Below are positions 37,317 through 52,300 of a DNA stretch of 64,000 bases, piece by piece. Each line of letters opens with the position of its first letter. Positions within the stretch are counted from its first letter, which is position 1. The notes beneath the pieces were generated by a model. The model did not search any database. It saw only the letters and a program-made list of their open reading frames with translations, and was not told the origin of the DNA. Made by a program: the position numbers and the translations under genes. Source of the stretch: Ancistrus triradiatus (taxonomy: Eukaryota > Chordata > Actinopteri > Siluriformes > Loricariidae). The stretch spans positions 394,428 through 458,427 of the forward strand of contig JAJAGP010000354.1 in the NCBI GenBank assembly GCA_025084515.1, given 5' to 3'.

Positions 37317-40300
37317 TTTATTACAAATATCCAAACAAGCATTTTTTTCTAGTGCTCTCAGACTTTTGGCTCTACATACCACTGTACATATGCACACAGA
37401 AATAAAACACAGTAATTGAATCTAAACATTTGGCAAATCCACAACAGTAATGAGCCAGTAGGATTGCCAGCCATATTGGATTGGTGCAGCCTTAGATTTT
37501 GCCAACATTATATATTTACCTTTTTCCAGTATTAAGTATTGCGATAGACACCATCTGGCATAGTGTGTGGTATTTACCCATGATACATACACTTTGCATG
37601 GCACACTATGAAAAGTCATCATATAACCTAAAAATGCAGAGCAATTCAGTTGCAGTTAATAGCAGGCTTTTTGGTGAAGGCCAAACCCCCAAGAGTGTCC
37701 ACCAGCTGCCAAACCAGGCTGCTCTCTACAAACCCCTACCATATGGCCTGCTACGCACTCAGTGTTGCCCTCCAGAAATACTAAGTATGACTTTGTGGCA
37801 TTCGGGAATATTCTTTCTCTCAGACCTTCAGTGTGTTACAAAGAGGTTGGTCGTGCATTGGTATTTCTCCTTATGCCAATATCAGTGCCACTAAAGGAAC
37901 CTTCCTCTATTACTGTCATGTACTTCAGAAGTGAGAGACTGTAATCCACACCAGGTTGGGGATTAAGGACGTAGCTTTTGTTCATTAGTTGCAGTAATAC
38001 TGGAGCTTAGCCATAAACCCAGAGAGAAAGTTGTCTGACGTTGGTGACTGTGTGTGTTCATCTTTGCAGAGTGGCCAGACCTGGACCAGGAGCTGTGCTT
38101 GCTGGTGGAGTCTTTGCTGCATCCAGACTTGTGTGGCAGTGGTCACTAGTGGCTGAGGTCTTCTCTCTTAACAACTTATTTGTGGGACTACTCTTCTGCC
38201 TCTTGGCATGCTTCCATAATGCAGAGACTGGAGGTCAGAAACAAAAGGTACACTTAGAAACACTGTTTTTAAAATCGCAGCTTTGAGAATTTAAAAGTTC
38301 AAATCACGATATGTCATCTTTCCCCAGTTTGGTCTGTGGGGGGCGCTTTGCTGTGGGCTGAGTCTTTGCAACCAGCACACTCTGGTTGTATATGTGCTGG
38401 TCATCATATCCTGGGCTCTATTGCAGCTCTACACTTACAAAGTGAGTACTGAGAGCTTCGCAGTATCATATTTCAGTCTTTGTGTCACAGACTGTATAAT
38501 GTCCTGGTAACCCTAAAGTCTTGTTAGTTCTTCGTTGGGAGTGATCCTAAGAAATCCCTGCAACCAAGTTTGAATTTGGAGGGCCATTGATTATTAAATT
38601 GGTTATTTGTCAGAACAGTAAGGTGTTTTTAGCTGTGTTAAAAGGTAAATCCACATTATGCTGTAGTTGTTCTAACAGACTAAAGATACTTTTTGACTCA
38701 CACCCAGCTTTTAAGGTTTTTTTGTGTGTAATAGAAATCCAACTGTCTCGTCCATGTTGTGAGAGGTATTTAAATGAACCATTAAGTTCTGAGATCTTAC
38801 AAATAACACTGTTTTCTCACTTGAAAAGTATCACAATTTTCAAATGTTATTTGTAAAGGTGCTTGAGTACCTCAGTGGTCTATACATTAGCCCACTCCAT
38901 AGAGACCCATAGCGTTTTCACATATGAACTCAGGTCCAGACATTTTCTGGAGTGGCCCTTTCACACATGCAGCAATTGATTCTGAATCACCTTGAAAGTG
39001 TAGAATATACAATGATACCTTTGTGTGTATCGAGAACACATTTCCCATAAGGAGTAGTGTAAATTGACTTAATCGATTGCAGACCCCCAGAAAGCCGTTT
39101 AAGGCATTATATGCGTTAATGTAGTTCTAATGTGGGGGGGTCATCTACTGAAGCTGCAACAGTGACCTTTAGCTCTCCGATGTACTGGCATCCTGTCCAG
39201 GGCATGCTTATGCTTGCAACCTGTGTTCTCTGGGGAAGAGAACCCATGTCGCCCTGATCACAAAGATAATTTTCTAAAAGACTTAAAAAAAAAATCAACA
39301 AAAAGACATGTAATTTGACAAGGTATGCTCAAACTTTTGCATAAGACTAGAAATCAGGCTATGCTATGGTTATATTCTGTATGCTCTGTGGCATTTCACA
39401 CAGTAATTAAAGAGAAAATTGCATAATGGAAGCAAACCTATTTAATTGCTCAGCTCTTGTGCTTAGTTTGGACAGGCTTGAAATTAAACTGCTTTGCAAA
39501 CCAGTTAAGGAGTCTGTTGGATGAAAATAGCTCCCACTCTGCTGTGATTGCTGTTCTGGAACTGGCAGGCAGCTCTTTAGTGTTCCGGATACACTGCCTG
39601 TCTGCAGTGTTTTTAAGGAATGTCTTTGAAGGCAGGGCACACGACTCATCCAGGACTGAGAGCTGTTCTCTTATACATTTAAGAGCATTGCTAATTTAAA
39701 CGTGACAGACACAAAGCAAGTATATCCAGGCATTGCTAAAAATTGGCTGACTGAATGTATAAGTACAAAACATCTACGAAGCGCAATCAGTTTACTCCCA
39801 CTACAGAGAGTTAGTATCGTTCAGAATTGCTGAGTGATACAGCAAAATGTTTACATAGGGCTTCTGAGGTGAAAGTTGCTTAGAACAAAACCTTTGACTG
39901 AACGATGTTGAATTTGCACAGTGGTATACCTTTGTGAGGTAATCGTTAAACTTTTTTTTTTGAGAGACATTCATAGGTTCCCCATACAAATATCACCTAC
40001 ACCTAACACAGTACTGTGTGTATGCAGGTAAATCTAATTTTCCAACATTTTTATGATTGTACCATTTTATACAACAGTCAGTTCCAACCTTACAATCTGA
40101 TTGGTTGAGAAACGTTCTCACTGCTGATATTTGTGGTTGACGGCACAGCTTTTTCACGCCAAAATAACATCACTTTGCTTTGTCAAGTAACGAGTGATGC
40201 ATTGCCAATTAAGGACAAGCTTTTTGCACACAAACATAAAACATACACAAATATGCAATACCCCTAATAAATAACTACATTCTGAAATGAACAGTGCAGA

Positions 40301-43300
40301 AACAAGGAGATGGTCATAATGTTATGTCTGATCGGTGTAATATTGAAAGAAAGTGGTATTCACGTGTCTGATGTTGCTAAAGTTTAATTTATTACATTTA
40401 ATTATTGTTAATAATTGTTGTCTATTTGTGTCTATATGTTTTATATATTGTGTGTAAATATAGTGTTTAAGTATACAATACAACTCCATTAATGCATATA
40501 ATGCCTTACAGTGTGGATTTTCTGAGGGTCTGAATTGGATTAATTCAATTTACATTATTCCTTGTGGACAAAATGTCTCGGTATTCGTTGTTTTTGGCAC
40601 TCAACGTGCTGTCTGGAACACATTAATGACAAGTATCGAGGTATCAATGAATAGGTAGTGTTGACCCATTGACTAAGGTCTAGGTGCCAGATATCACAGG
40701 ACACCTTCCTTTGGAGCCCATGCCTCGATGGGTTAGAGACTTGGTGACACTAGGTGGACCTACACAATATTAGGCTGGTAGTTTAAATTTTGGTGCATGT
40801 AACTGATTGTTTTAATGATGCTTGTGTTCCAGGCTTTGAGTTTCTCTTATCTGCTGTCTCTGGGTTTATGTTTTCTGGCTGGATTCCTGCCCTACCTCTA
40901 CCTACCTATCTCCTCGTACCTCAACACAGCTCGCTGGACTTGGGGAGACCAGACCACCCTCACTGGCTTGCTGATGCACCTGCTCAGGACTGAGTATGGC
41001 ACCTTTAGCCTGGTACAACTTAACACTCTTTTACATTTATGTTGAGTCATTTAGTATATGCCGTTATTCAGAGCAACGTACAGTACTGGCCAAAAGTCTT
41101 AGGCCACCATTAGATTAGATAAACCATTATGTTATCGATGGTATAATGACCATATGTCATTATATCTCAGTGTTTTTATTAGAATTTATTTCCAGAAAAT
41201 ACAGGACATTTGTATGCAGTATTAAAAACTCATAGGGAAAAAACAGCTTCTATAGGCAGTGGCAAGTATTTATTGACCTCCTCTTATATGTGAGCAGTAG
41301 CAGCATCTGGCAGCTTCATCAGGATGCCATGTTGACCCTTCTACAGTCTGAAGAAGCTTGATCAGGAATGGTCTTTTGGAAGGGTAGCAGCCAAGAAACC
41401 ACTTTTATGAAAGGAGAACGAGGAGAAGATGTGCTAAAGCTCACAAAGATTGGAATGAAGCTCAGTGGAAAAGAGTATTATGGAGTGACAAATCCAACTT
41501 TTGTTTACTCTATTGGGTCCAATCATCGACATTACATTTTGCATGGTTATTATACCATTGCTAAAATAACAGCTCTAATGATGGCCTAAGACATTTGCAC
41601 AGTACTGTATAACTAATAAGCTTGCAACATGCATTCTAAACATTTATGTGCTAGGAACCTTGCTTAAGGGCCTAACATTGGCAGCTTTATAGTGTTAGGA
41701 CTTGAAACTGGACCTTCTGGTCCATAGTCCAGTGCCTTCACCGCTGCACCACCACAGTCTGAAAGATATAAATTTCCAATATATATTGTGTGTACCTGGG
41801 TCTTGTTGTCTTCTCTGTATAATGTCTGCCTCTTTTTGAACGCAGGCAAAATCTGAGAGGAGAGATAACCTGGTGCAGATGATACAGTGAGTATAGCAGC
41901 TCCAGGTGCTCTGCTTATTTTTTTGATGTTATGCATAGGAGAGTTTGTGTGTTAAGAGATAGCATTAAAGATAGGTTGGAGAGATGAGAAGAGCCACCTC
42001 ATGTGTCTTTGTTTTTCCACTTCATGACTGCTGCAGCATTTTGTGTGACAAATGTGGCTGCTGTATATTTCACAGTTTGCTTTTGAAATGATTCCTGGCA
42101 TTATGAGCGTGACCGGGTAGCCTGATGACAGCAAGTGCAATATCCTGGGAAAGTCTGTTGCGGAGCCTTATCTTATTTGTGGTTAGTGATTCCTCCTCTT
42201 TCTCACATTGAAGAGAGGAAGAATATGTTTTAATATTGCTTGCTTTGGCCTTATCCACTTTTTTTTCCATTAGCCCACTGCTTATCACCACTCAGTCCTG
42301 GATAGTCACAACTTGACTTCCATGTCACACGCAGTGTATACCTGTCTTTCTTTGGTTTTAATGCTAAGAGGATCAACAAAATCATATCATATCATTTTTA
42401 ATATTAATATGAATGAACCCCTAGAAGAACATAAGTTATAAAGGCAATAAAAGATCTGAACTTTGAATTATGGTTGGTCTTCTGAAGTCTTGGTCTTTTC
42501 ATTAGTTTACCCCTTAGTCAGCAGTTCAAGGAAATCCACATCATTTGCTGGATTAGACAATTGCTTGTTTTAAACATTTAATATATCAAGATATGTCATT
42601 AATATATCATTTCACAGCTCCAGAGACTCCATTTCAGGTCTCGGGAATTTACATGTTCTCTCTGTGTTCGTGTTGGTGTATTCTGGTTTCCTTGCAAACT
42701 CTATAGCCATGCATCAGGTTAATAGGTTTCTCTAAAGATGACAGCAGGACAAATTAAAATGTCTGTATCTGTGTATTTTTAGTGTTTATAACACTGATAC
42801 ATCATAACATTGTTAGGAGTAGTGTCCATGTTTAGCCAAGGTAAGGACTGGCCTCATTCAGAAAAGATGTTTTCCTGTAGCTTGCGTATGTATAGCTGAT
42901 TATTAGAGAAGCATTTATCTAATAGCTGAATTATTGTCTTTCAGAGCTCAGTTAAATCATTGCGTGGAAGATCTCTCTGTTCCTGTGCTCATTTTAGCTG
43001 TGGTGGGTCTGCTGCATGCTACATGGAAAAGGTAGGTTTCATCTATAGGTCAGTCAATACATTACATTTACAGCATTTAGCAGACGCCCTTATCCAGAGC
43101 GACTTACAATTAATACAGTCTTACAATCCAAGCAACTGCTGTGCAATTGGGTTAGGGGCCTTGCTCAATGACCCAACAATGGTAGCTTGGCAGAGATGGG
43201 ATTTGAACCTGGACCTTTTGGTCCATAGTCCAGTACCTTAACCGCTGGGCTACCACAGTCCATTATAGTCACATGGTAAGGACTACCGTAATGTAAATCT

Positions 43301-46300
43301 AAAGGGTTTTTTCGCAAGAAAACTGCATGCAATTGATATGTAAATACTGCGGAGAAGCTGCTGAAAACACGAGTGGAAGCCTAAACTGTTATACACGTGC
43401 TCAGCCTTTTGTAATTTATCTATATTTACAATAATTATAAAAATACAGTAATGACAAGTCAAGTCAGATCTATTTATATAGCGCTTTTTACAATGGAGCA
43501 TTGTCTCAAAGCAACTTTACAAGTTTAGATTATCTCCTAATAACTACGTCCAATCCCAAATTGAGCAAGCCTAGGGCGACAGTGGCAAGGAAAAACTCCC
43601 TGAGTGTTATAAGGAAGAAACCTTGGGAGGACCAAGACTCAAAAAGGGACCCAACCTCCTTGGGCGGCGTAGATGATAAATCTAAGAGCGAAACATACAG
43701 TTATGATTCTGTGTAGGGGAAAGCCATTACGCTTAAGAGGATGGTATGATGAACCTGATACATGTCTTTGAGGAAGCCAAATCCGTTGATAGACAGTATT
43801 ACAAACGACACAGAAGATCAGCCAGTTGAGACAGAGACTAGTGAATGAGAACCAGTTTATATAGTTACAGGTTAGCAAGAATATACAGGTAGTGGGGGAA
43901 CAAACAAAGGTGTACAGGCACATACACCTCATGGACACCATTTAGAGCTTGTTAGAAATAAGCAGAGGAAATTCAAACACAGAAAGACAGTTATCAATGA
44001 AGAATAACGGAAAGCCTGTTTTTTTTTTTCACAAGTCACTTTAATGGAAGCTTGTTGAATTCCATCAATTATCATTTCAATACTGTATTATGTAATGCGA
44101 AAATATAAGCTCCTCCAGTAAGACAGAGACTTTCTCACAAAAGCTGTGTTTTATTTTTTCCACATGGTACTATCTTATTACACTTTTTTTGGCCAGGGCT
44201 GTTGGGGGTGGGTGGTTACGTATCCCGGAGAACGCAGGTTTGAAATGTTGGCTTGAAAGTTTGATGTCCAGCATGTACATTGAGAAATATTAACCGTTTA
44301 TTTTCAACTTCCAGGAGGTGCCGTGCTGTTGTGTGCCTCCTTGCTGTAATGGTGAGTCTATATTCTGTGTTCTTTGCCTGGAGAGCGAACCTGGACATTG
44401 AGAAGCCCCTGTTTTTGGGAGTGGTGAGTGTCTGGTGGTCTGTAACAGAACTTTCAGCTGTTTGTTGACCTAAGGTTTGTTTAGTAACTGTGCTATTAGT
44501 GAGCCTCCAGCTCATTTATATTTACTATAACTTTGTTAAGCAAGAGAACAACAGATCTTGTAACAAGTTGTATTTTGTATGCTTGTACAGTGGCGCTTGA
44601 AAGTTTGTGAACCCTTTAGACTTTTCTATATTTCTGCATAAATATGACCTAAAACATCATCAGATTTTTACAAAAGTCCTTAAAGTAGATAAAAAGAACC
44701 CAGTTAAACAAATGAGACAAAAGTAGTATACTTGTTCATTTATTTATTGAGGAAAATAATCCAATATTACATTTTATTGAGTGGCAAAAGTATGTGAACC
44801 TTTGCTTTTAGTATCTGGTGTGACCCCCCTGTGCAGCAATAACTTCAACTAAATGTTTCCTGTAACTGTTGATCAGTCCTGCACACCGGCTTGGAGAAAT
44901 TTTAGCCCATTCCTCCAAACAGAACAGCTTCAGCTCTGGGATGTTGGTGGGTTTCCTCACATTAACTGCTCACTTCAGGTCCTTCCACAACTTTTCGATT
45001 GGATTAAGGTCAGGACTTTGACTTGGCCATTCCAAAACATTAATTTTATTCTTCTTTAACCATTCCTTGGTAGAATGACTTGTGTGCTTAGGGTCGTTGT
45101 CTTGCTGCATGACCCACCTTCTCTTGAGAGTCAGTTCATGGACAGATGTCCTGACATTTTCCTTTAGAATTCCCTGATATGATTCAGAATTCATTGTTCC
45201 ATCAATGATGGCAAACCGTCCTGGTCCAGATGCAGCAAAAACAGGCCCAAACCATGATAAGGTTCTTTATGCTGGAATGCAGTGTGTTTCCGTTCTCCAC
45301 GCAACATGACGCTTTTCTTTTAAACCAAAAACGTTTCTATTTGGCGTCTCCATCTGTCAACAAAAAACATTCTTCTCAATAGCCATCTGGCTTGTCCACG
45401 TGATCTTTAGCAAAACTGCAGACGAGCAGCAATGTTCTTTTTGGAGAGCAGTGGCTTTCTCCTTGCAGCCTTGCCATGCACACCATTATTGTTCAGTGTT
45501 CTTCTGATGGTGGGACTCATGAACATTACATTAGCCAATGTGAGAGAGGCCTTCAGTTTGCTTAGAAGTTACCCGGATCCCCTTGATGTGACCTAGCCAA
45601 CTATTACACACCTTGCGTATTCTTGCAGTGATCTTGTGCGCATCGACCACTGCTGGGGAGGGTAACAAATGGAACTTGTAAGAATTTCCTTCATTTGTAC
45701 ACAATCTGTCTGACTGTGGGACTTGGTGGAGTCCAAACTTTTTTAGAGGATGGGTTTTTGTAACCTTTTCCTAATTCCACCTCGACCTGAATGGCATCAA
45801 CTCTTTTTCTGACTTTTTTTGGTCCTCAGAAATCTCCTTTTTTTTGATACACTTAGCCACAAACATGTTGTGAAGAGCAGACTTTGAATAGATCCCTGTG
45901 TCTTTAAATAAAACAGGGTGCCCACTCACCACCTGATTTTGTATCCATGATTGAAAACACCTTGACTCTAATTTTTTTAATTTCAACCTTCAAAATGTCC
46001 ACTGCATAATCCTAGAGGTTCACATACTTTTGCCACTCACTAATGTGTAATATTGGATCATTTTCATCAATATCAATAAATGAACAAAGTCACCTATAAA
46101 TAATATTTTTGTCTCATTTGTTTAACTTGGTTCTGTTTATCTACTTTTAGGACTTGTGTGAAAATCTGATGATGTTTTATGTCATATTTATGCAGAAATA
46201 TAGAAAATTCTAAAGGGTTCACAAACTTTCAAGCACCACTGTATGTGTGTGTTGTGGGGTAGGTGGAACGATTCTGGCTGCAGGCTGATGCCGGTGTGTG

Positions 46301-49300
46301 TGTTCTGGCTGGTGTGGGATTGAACTGGACCTTGGCTTGGTTGGAGAGCCGGCTGGGTTTGGGAGCTGTATGGACCTCAGGAGCCTGGCTTTTCACTGCT
46401 GCGCTTCTCTCTCACATGATCCAATTAAACTACAGGTGAGCCAGCTTGTTGTGTGTGAGAGAGAACTCGCTAAACAAAGCCACACAAACACATGCTTAGG
46501 GGTGGGCAGTGGTTAAAATCTGTCATTGTATGCGTGACTCTATATCATTTTAACATATATCGTAGGGGTGTGTGAAATGTATCGTCTGAGATTATATCTT
46601 CATTGTTTTGTAACAATGTGCGAGTTCACATTATCAAGTATGTCACTCACTTTGCAAAAAAAGAGTCAAAGCTACGCCTTACGGGTTCACATATTCACTG
46701 CATTATGTAGTCAGGTAGGATAGACTACTGTGCATGCGCTCTGTCTGCATGCAGTGTGCTAGCGCTACAGATCAAGCTAGTGTTCTACCCAAAAGCCCAT
46801 GGCTGAAGTTAAAAATGAGTGAACAAACTGTGCAAAATACAGACACCACCAGCCTTGAAGTCTATGTTGTTAGATTTAATTAATAGACATGGCTTGTCCT
46901 TACTCACATAGAGGTGGATTGCCTTTTAAAAGACAGATGTTGCTCAAAAGATGGCAGTCTCCAAACTATGTCACAGATCGTTTGCCATTAAAGACAGCTT
47001 GACCACCAAATTCTTTCACCATCTGCAAACAACCATGATGCTTAATATGAAGATTATGACAGACTTCGGGAGTCCGCTGTCTATGACAGGCCTAAACCAG
47101 CCAAGGTACTAGCAGAAAAGCACACTCGGCAAATGAATCTTTCGCGGAAATCATTTTGCGAAAAGGTTACAAGAAAAGCAGCAGATGGCAAGACAGGACA
47201 AACTAACCTGGGTGCAAAACTCCATTCTTCAACTCAAGTCCTTTTATCCTGTATGAATTTTACAGGTTTATTGAAAACACGTTGTCCATTTTCTGTGCCT
47301 CTTGAAGTAAATGCAGTACAATTCCAAAAGGCATGTACCTGCTCCGTGTTCATGGACTTTCTGTTTAAATTTAGTAGCGACACCTCCTTTCCAACCAATC
47401 ATTGATGCGCCAGCAGGCTGTCAGTGCCAGTCCTGTCCACACACTGTCAGTAAATGCCTGAGACATACTTACTATATTGCAAGCCTCACCAGGAGAGACT
47501 AGACTGGACTGAACTGAACTGAACAATTGTTGGTACCTGTGAGAAGCAGCCACCAACTAGTGGACATGTTAGGAACTACAGTCAGCGTTTCAATCTTTTT
47601 TTCATTTAAAACCATTACAAGTTGTGTTTAAATAATTAGCTTTAGAATTCCTTATGTGGGGCTGTTCTCTGCGCACCAGTTCAGCCCACAGGTTGTATGT
47701 TTCCCACTCGTGGTGTAAACTAGTGATAGATTGAATAATTGGACGGCCAAATTTCAAAAATTCAAAAATAGTGGAGAAAATGGAGATGCTGAGAGAACAT
47801 TCACTGAGGTTGGAGCCGCTTATGAAGAAATGAAAACTTTGTTTCTAGCGTGACAACTTGCACGCTACTTAATTAGGACTGGGATTAAAAACAATGCAGT
47901 CCTCTAAAAATGTGCAGCACTTTTTCGTTGTCCCCCCCCCCCCCCTAAAACTGGTAGTAAATGTATATAAATGTATTTTTTTTTTCTAAAATAAAGGCTT
48001 CTAAGTGCCTTTATAGCTTAAATATATTCATTTGCGTCATTTATTATTAGTTGTTTTATCAGCTGCAAAAAAATGTGATATCAACCTTATATATTGGGCA
48101 TCGGTCAACCTGCTCTCTAAATATCGGCATCGGCCATTAATAAACCTATGTCAGTCAACCTCTAGTGTAATCAGTATAACCAAATCTGAGCTGGCAGACA
48201 TTTTTCTGCCATAACAGATTAAATACTGTCATACCGTCCAGCTTTATTCAAGCTTAGACGCTATTGAAATGTGTTGCAATCTTTCACATAATTTCAGTTC
48301 TAAAATGTTTAAGGGACTTTAATATGAGAAAGTGATTTGAATTCTACACTCTGTAGCTGCAGTTTCCAGGGTCCTTGGTTTCCAGTTAGCTTCGGACATG
48401 GTAGTCACTCACCTAATTCTTGAGCATGTCCATGCTTCATCAAACATCAAAGCTCTCAGGCTTGCGATGTTCCGTTTCTTTTCACTCTCCGCTTGATTAG
48501 CTGTCCTGGCCACGCTAGTCATGCAGATTAAAGCGCCGGTGTTCTGTGGTTGATTAGGCGTACTGGCCACAGCAGTCGCATAGATTAGGTTTGGTACACG
48601 GCTGCCGTTGCACCGAGCTGCTTTGATCAGCCTGCTGGAAGGACGCACTTGTTGGTGCTTATCACACCTGTCAGAGGCTGATTAGAGCAGCAAAGCGCTC
48701 TGCTGTATTATCGGTGAAAGTTTAACATCACTCTCATTGGTTCTCTCACGCTGGCTCTGAACGGGAGAGGAGCTGCTAACAGAACTGCTGGAGACATAAT
48801 GGTGTCATGGATCTCCTGCACTCTTCAACTTCTTCAGAGTTATGCTTCTTATGTGCTTCTTATCACGATTATACTGATATTTATTCAGTATAGTACTTAC
48901 ACATAACTGCAGGTTTATTCTGATATCCCAGCTTGTTAGGTACATCTACACTGTACATACACTTTTGTTTAATAGAAGTCATATTTATTTATGCAGCACT
49001 TTTTACAGTTTAAGATGGTCTCAAAGCAGCTTTACGAACACCTAGACTCACAGCCTCAATGAGCAAACCCAGGGTGACAATGGCAAGGAAAAACTCCTTT
49101 AATATGATGAGGAAGAAGTCTTAGGAATACCAAGACTCAAAAATGGACCCATCCTTGTTGGGGTGCCTAGATGTTATGTATCAGAACTATATAAAGCTAC
49201 ACAAATAGAAAATTCATCAGGGTCCGTTGATGTGGTCTGAGAAGATGTGTGAGGGCTGGAACTGGTGCTGGCAGAACAGCTTAGAGGTTTATTTCCTATT

Positions 49301-52300
49301 ATAATTTTAAAGACTTCCGGCATTAAAGCGTTGATCAGATGGATGTGAAATGGCACATATCGGTATGTAGGTAGGGATGATAAGGACACAGCGTCGGTAA
49401 ACAGAACACACTTGTGCCAAGTGCAGCACGAGACTTTAGCAGCACTTCTACAGCTTCACTAAAAAGAGAGGACTAGAAGGTAACACAGCCAGCAGGGCTT
49501 CTGTAAGACATCAAAAACCCTGTGTCCCCACTTTGAACTACCTTGGTGATTGTATATGATAGGCATGATGACAGTAACCCAACATCTCAGACCACCACAG
49601 AACTCTACAACCTTTAGTCATTTTCAAGACTTCCTTGTCCAGACAAAATTGCATCTGAAACATTCCAAGCAGTTGCGGTTAAAGGTCTTGCTCAAGGACC
49701 TAACTGGCAACTTGGCAGTGCTGGGATTTATACTCTGGACCTTCTGGTTTGTAGTCCAGTACCTTAACCACTAGGCTACCACAGTCCATGATAGTGAACT
49801 TCTGGATCAGTCTATAGGCGGAACCCAGGCCATGGAAAACTGAAGCCCTGCACCCCCAACCAATACATCTGGCCCAACAACAGGTTGGTTACCAGGCCAA
49901 ACAACAAGAAGGCTGACAGGCCAGAGACCCCAGACATGAAGATCTGAGCCATGCTTCCCAATCTTAAGAGATTCACTGAAATCCTGTGCAACCCCTGCGT
50001 AAAAAGTATATGGTAATCTAGACCACGGACGTGTGTCTTTAGCCAGTTATCAAGGAAAGGGACCACCACAAGGACTATTGCTGAACAGATGATATTTGGG
50101 TGGTGGACAAAGGCACAGCAGAGTTTCTTGAGTTTTTGAGCACACCATTGTTAGTGCTGAGCTTAGAGTATTGTACCAACAGAAATCATCCTGTGGTCGG
50201 ACCCAGCCTCAAATGATGGGCTGATGAATTCTGAGGTAAACTATGTAAAAAGATCAGCTGTGTATAATTGTAAGCCCGCAAAGTGCAACATGAAGGTTGA
50301 CAGCGGTGGAGCATCCTTGTAATGCCTTCCAAAAGTGTTCCTACAGTGTTCCTATGTGTAGCAGATGTGCCCTGGCTTGAGTCTTGAGGTGTTAAAGTCC
50401 AGCACAGTTTCCTGACTGTAACTGATTCAACTCGTTTGGTAATTACCATGTATTATAGTTGGAAGAACAACTGGGTGACCTACCTACAGGTATGAGAACC
50501 AGATAAATTAGCATAGCGCTATGTAACTGTGGTTCCTGTTAAACTGATGTTTCACTGACACACTTTTCCAGTGGTGTTCCAGTAAATGTAAATTTCTGCT
50601 TGCTATTAGAGTATTTTTTCTTATTTTATTAATGATTTGTTTCCAGAGAGTGTGATCAGAGTAGAAACGAAGTTGTGGAGAGGTTTGCTCGAGAGCTCAT
50701 GTTCTCATTTCCAGAGAAGTCATTGGTGCTGACACGTGGTGATCTTCCTGGCAACACACTTCGTTACCTGCACTACTGCCAGGACCTGCGGCCGGACCTC
50801 AGCCTAGTCGACCAAGAGGTCAGTCTCTCATCAGTGCATGTTATAGTACTGTAGGCAGTATTGTTTGATTTAATGTATTGGTTTGACTGTATTTAAATTA
50901 TGCCTGCTTGTTCTTGTTTATTCTCAGATGATGACTTACAGTTGGTATGTGCCAAAGCTGCAGGAGCATCTTCCTGGTGTAAAGTTCCCCGGGCTTGTTT
51001 GGGACCCGGTTGACATGGAAAAGAAGAATAGCTTTAACATTGAGCAGTTCTTACAGCACAATATGCAGTGAGTTTAACACGATCCTGCACACGCTCAAAT
51101 TGCCATTTTAAAGAATCACCTAAAATGCTGCTCCTTAGAACAGCATAGTTCTTTATTACTTGTCGAAGTAATGAAGTCTTGCCTCAGCTACAAACAGAGC
51201 AGTTACCAAAGCGTTTATACGTCATCATGCCTGGGATAGATGTTCCATAATGCCATTAAGATATGCAGTACAACACGCATTCAGCGGGAGCGGACGACAA
51301 TTTGAGCACTATAATTATTCGCCACCAGACGGCAGTATTTCCTTGCCAGAGTACTGCGTCCTGCGGCTTCATGCACTGCCCTGGGGACCCGTTTGGGTAG
51401 AGAATTCAGAGACGAAAGAATGACAGAAAAATTGAAGGAAGACCTTAAATTCAACTTTATAATTGTAATCAGTAGAGGATTCTAAAAGATAACAGAATAA
51501 TAATAGTGTTGACTTCATCCGTGTCCTACCTCTTGTAAAAGTATTTAAAGAAATTCTGTGAAATCTTCAGAATCTTCTACTTTTCTGAATATATATGAAC
51601 CAAAACATAAGAGTTCCACCAACATAAGTTTGGACTCCACCAATCCACAGTCAGAGACAGATTGTATACACATTTAGGAAATTCAGAACCATTGTTACCG
51701 TCCCCAGGAGTGGTCAACCAACAAAGATCACTCCAAGAGCGAGGTGTGTCAGAGTCCGAAAGGTCACAAGGGAACCCAGGGTTACTTGTATGCAACTAAA
51801 GGCCTCTCTTACATTGGTTAATGTTCATGTGTCCACCATCAGGACAACACTAAACAACAATGGTGTGCATGTTTGTGAGAGAATGCCACTACTCTCCAAA
51901 TGATCATCACTGCACATTTTCAATTTGCTATAGATCATGTGAACAAGCCAGAAGGATATTGGAAAAATATTTTGTTTACGGAGGAGACTAAAATGTAACT
52001 TTTTGGTTTGAAGCATTAAGTCTAAAGAAAGGAAAAAGTTTGTATTCCAGCATAGAAACCATATCCTGTCTGTGAAGCATGGTGGTGGTCCTGTCATGGT
52101 AACCAGACTCTGAAAGCAAAGGTTCACATACATTTGCCACTCACAGATATGTAATATTGGATAAGTTTCTTCAATAAATAATTGACCAAGGATAACATTT
52201 TGTCATGTTTGTATATTTGGGTTTCCTTTATCTAGGACAAAATTTGTCTGTGGTAGCCTAGCGGTTAAGGTACTGGACTATGGATCAGAAGGTCAGGGTT

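Noticed and set aside
41368..41589. 73-codon frame in intron 6
   Set aside because: Lies inside a deleted Tc1 element; a transposase scrap, not an exon.
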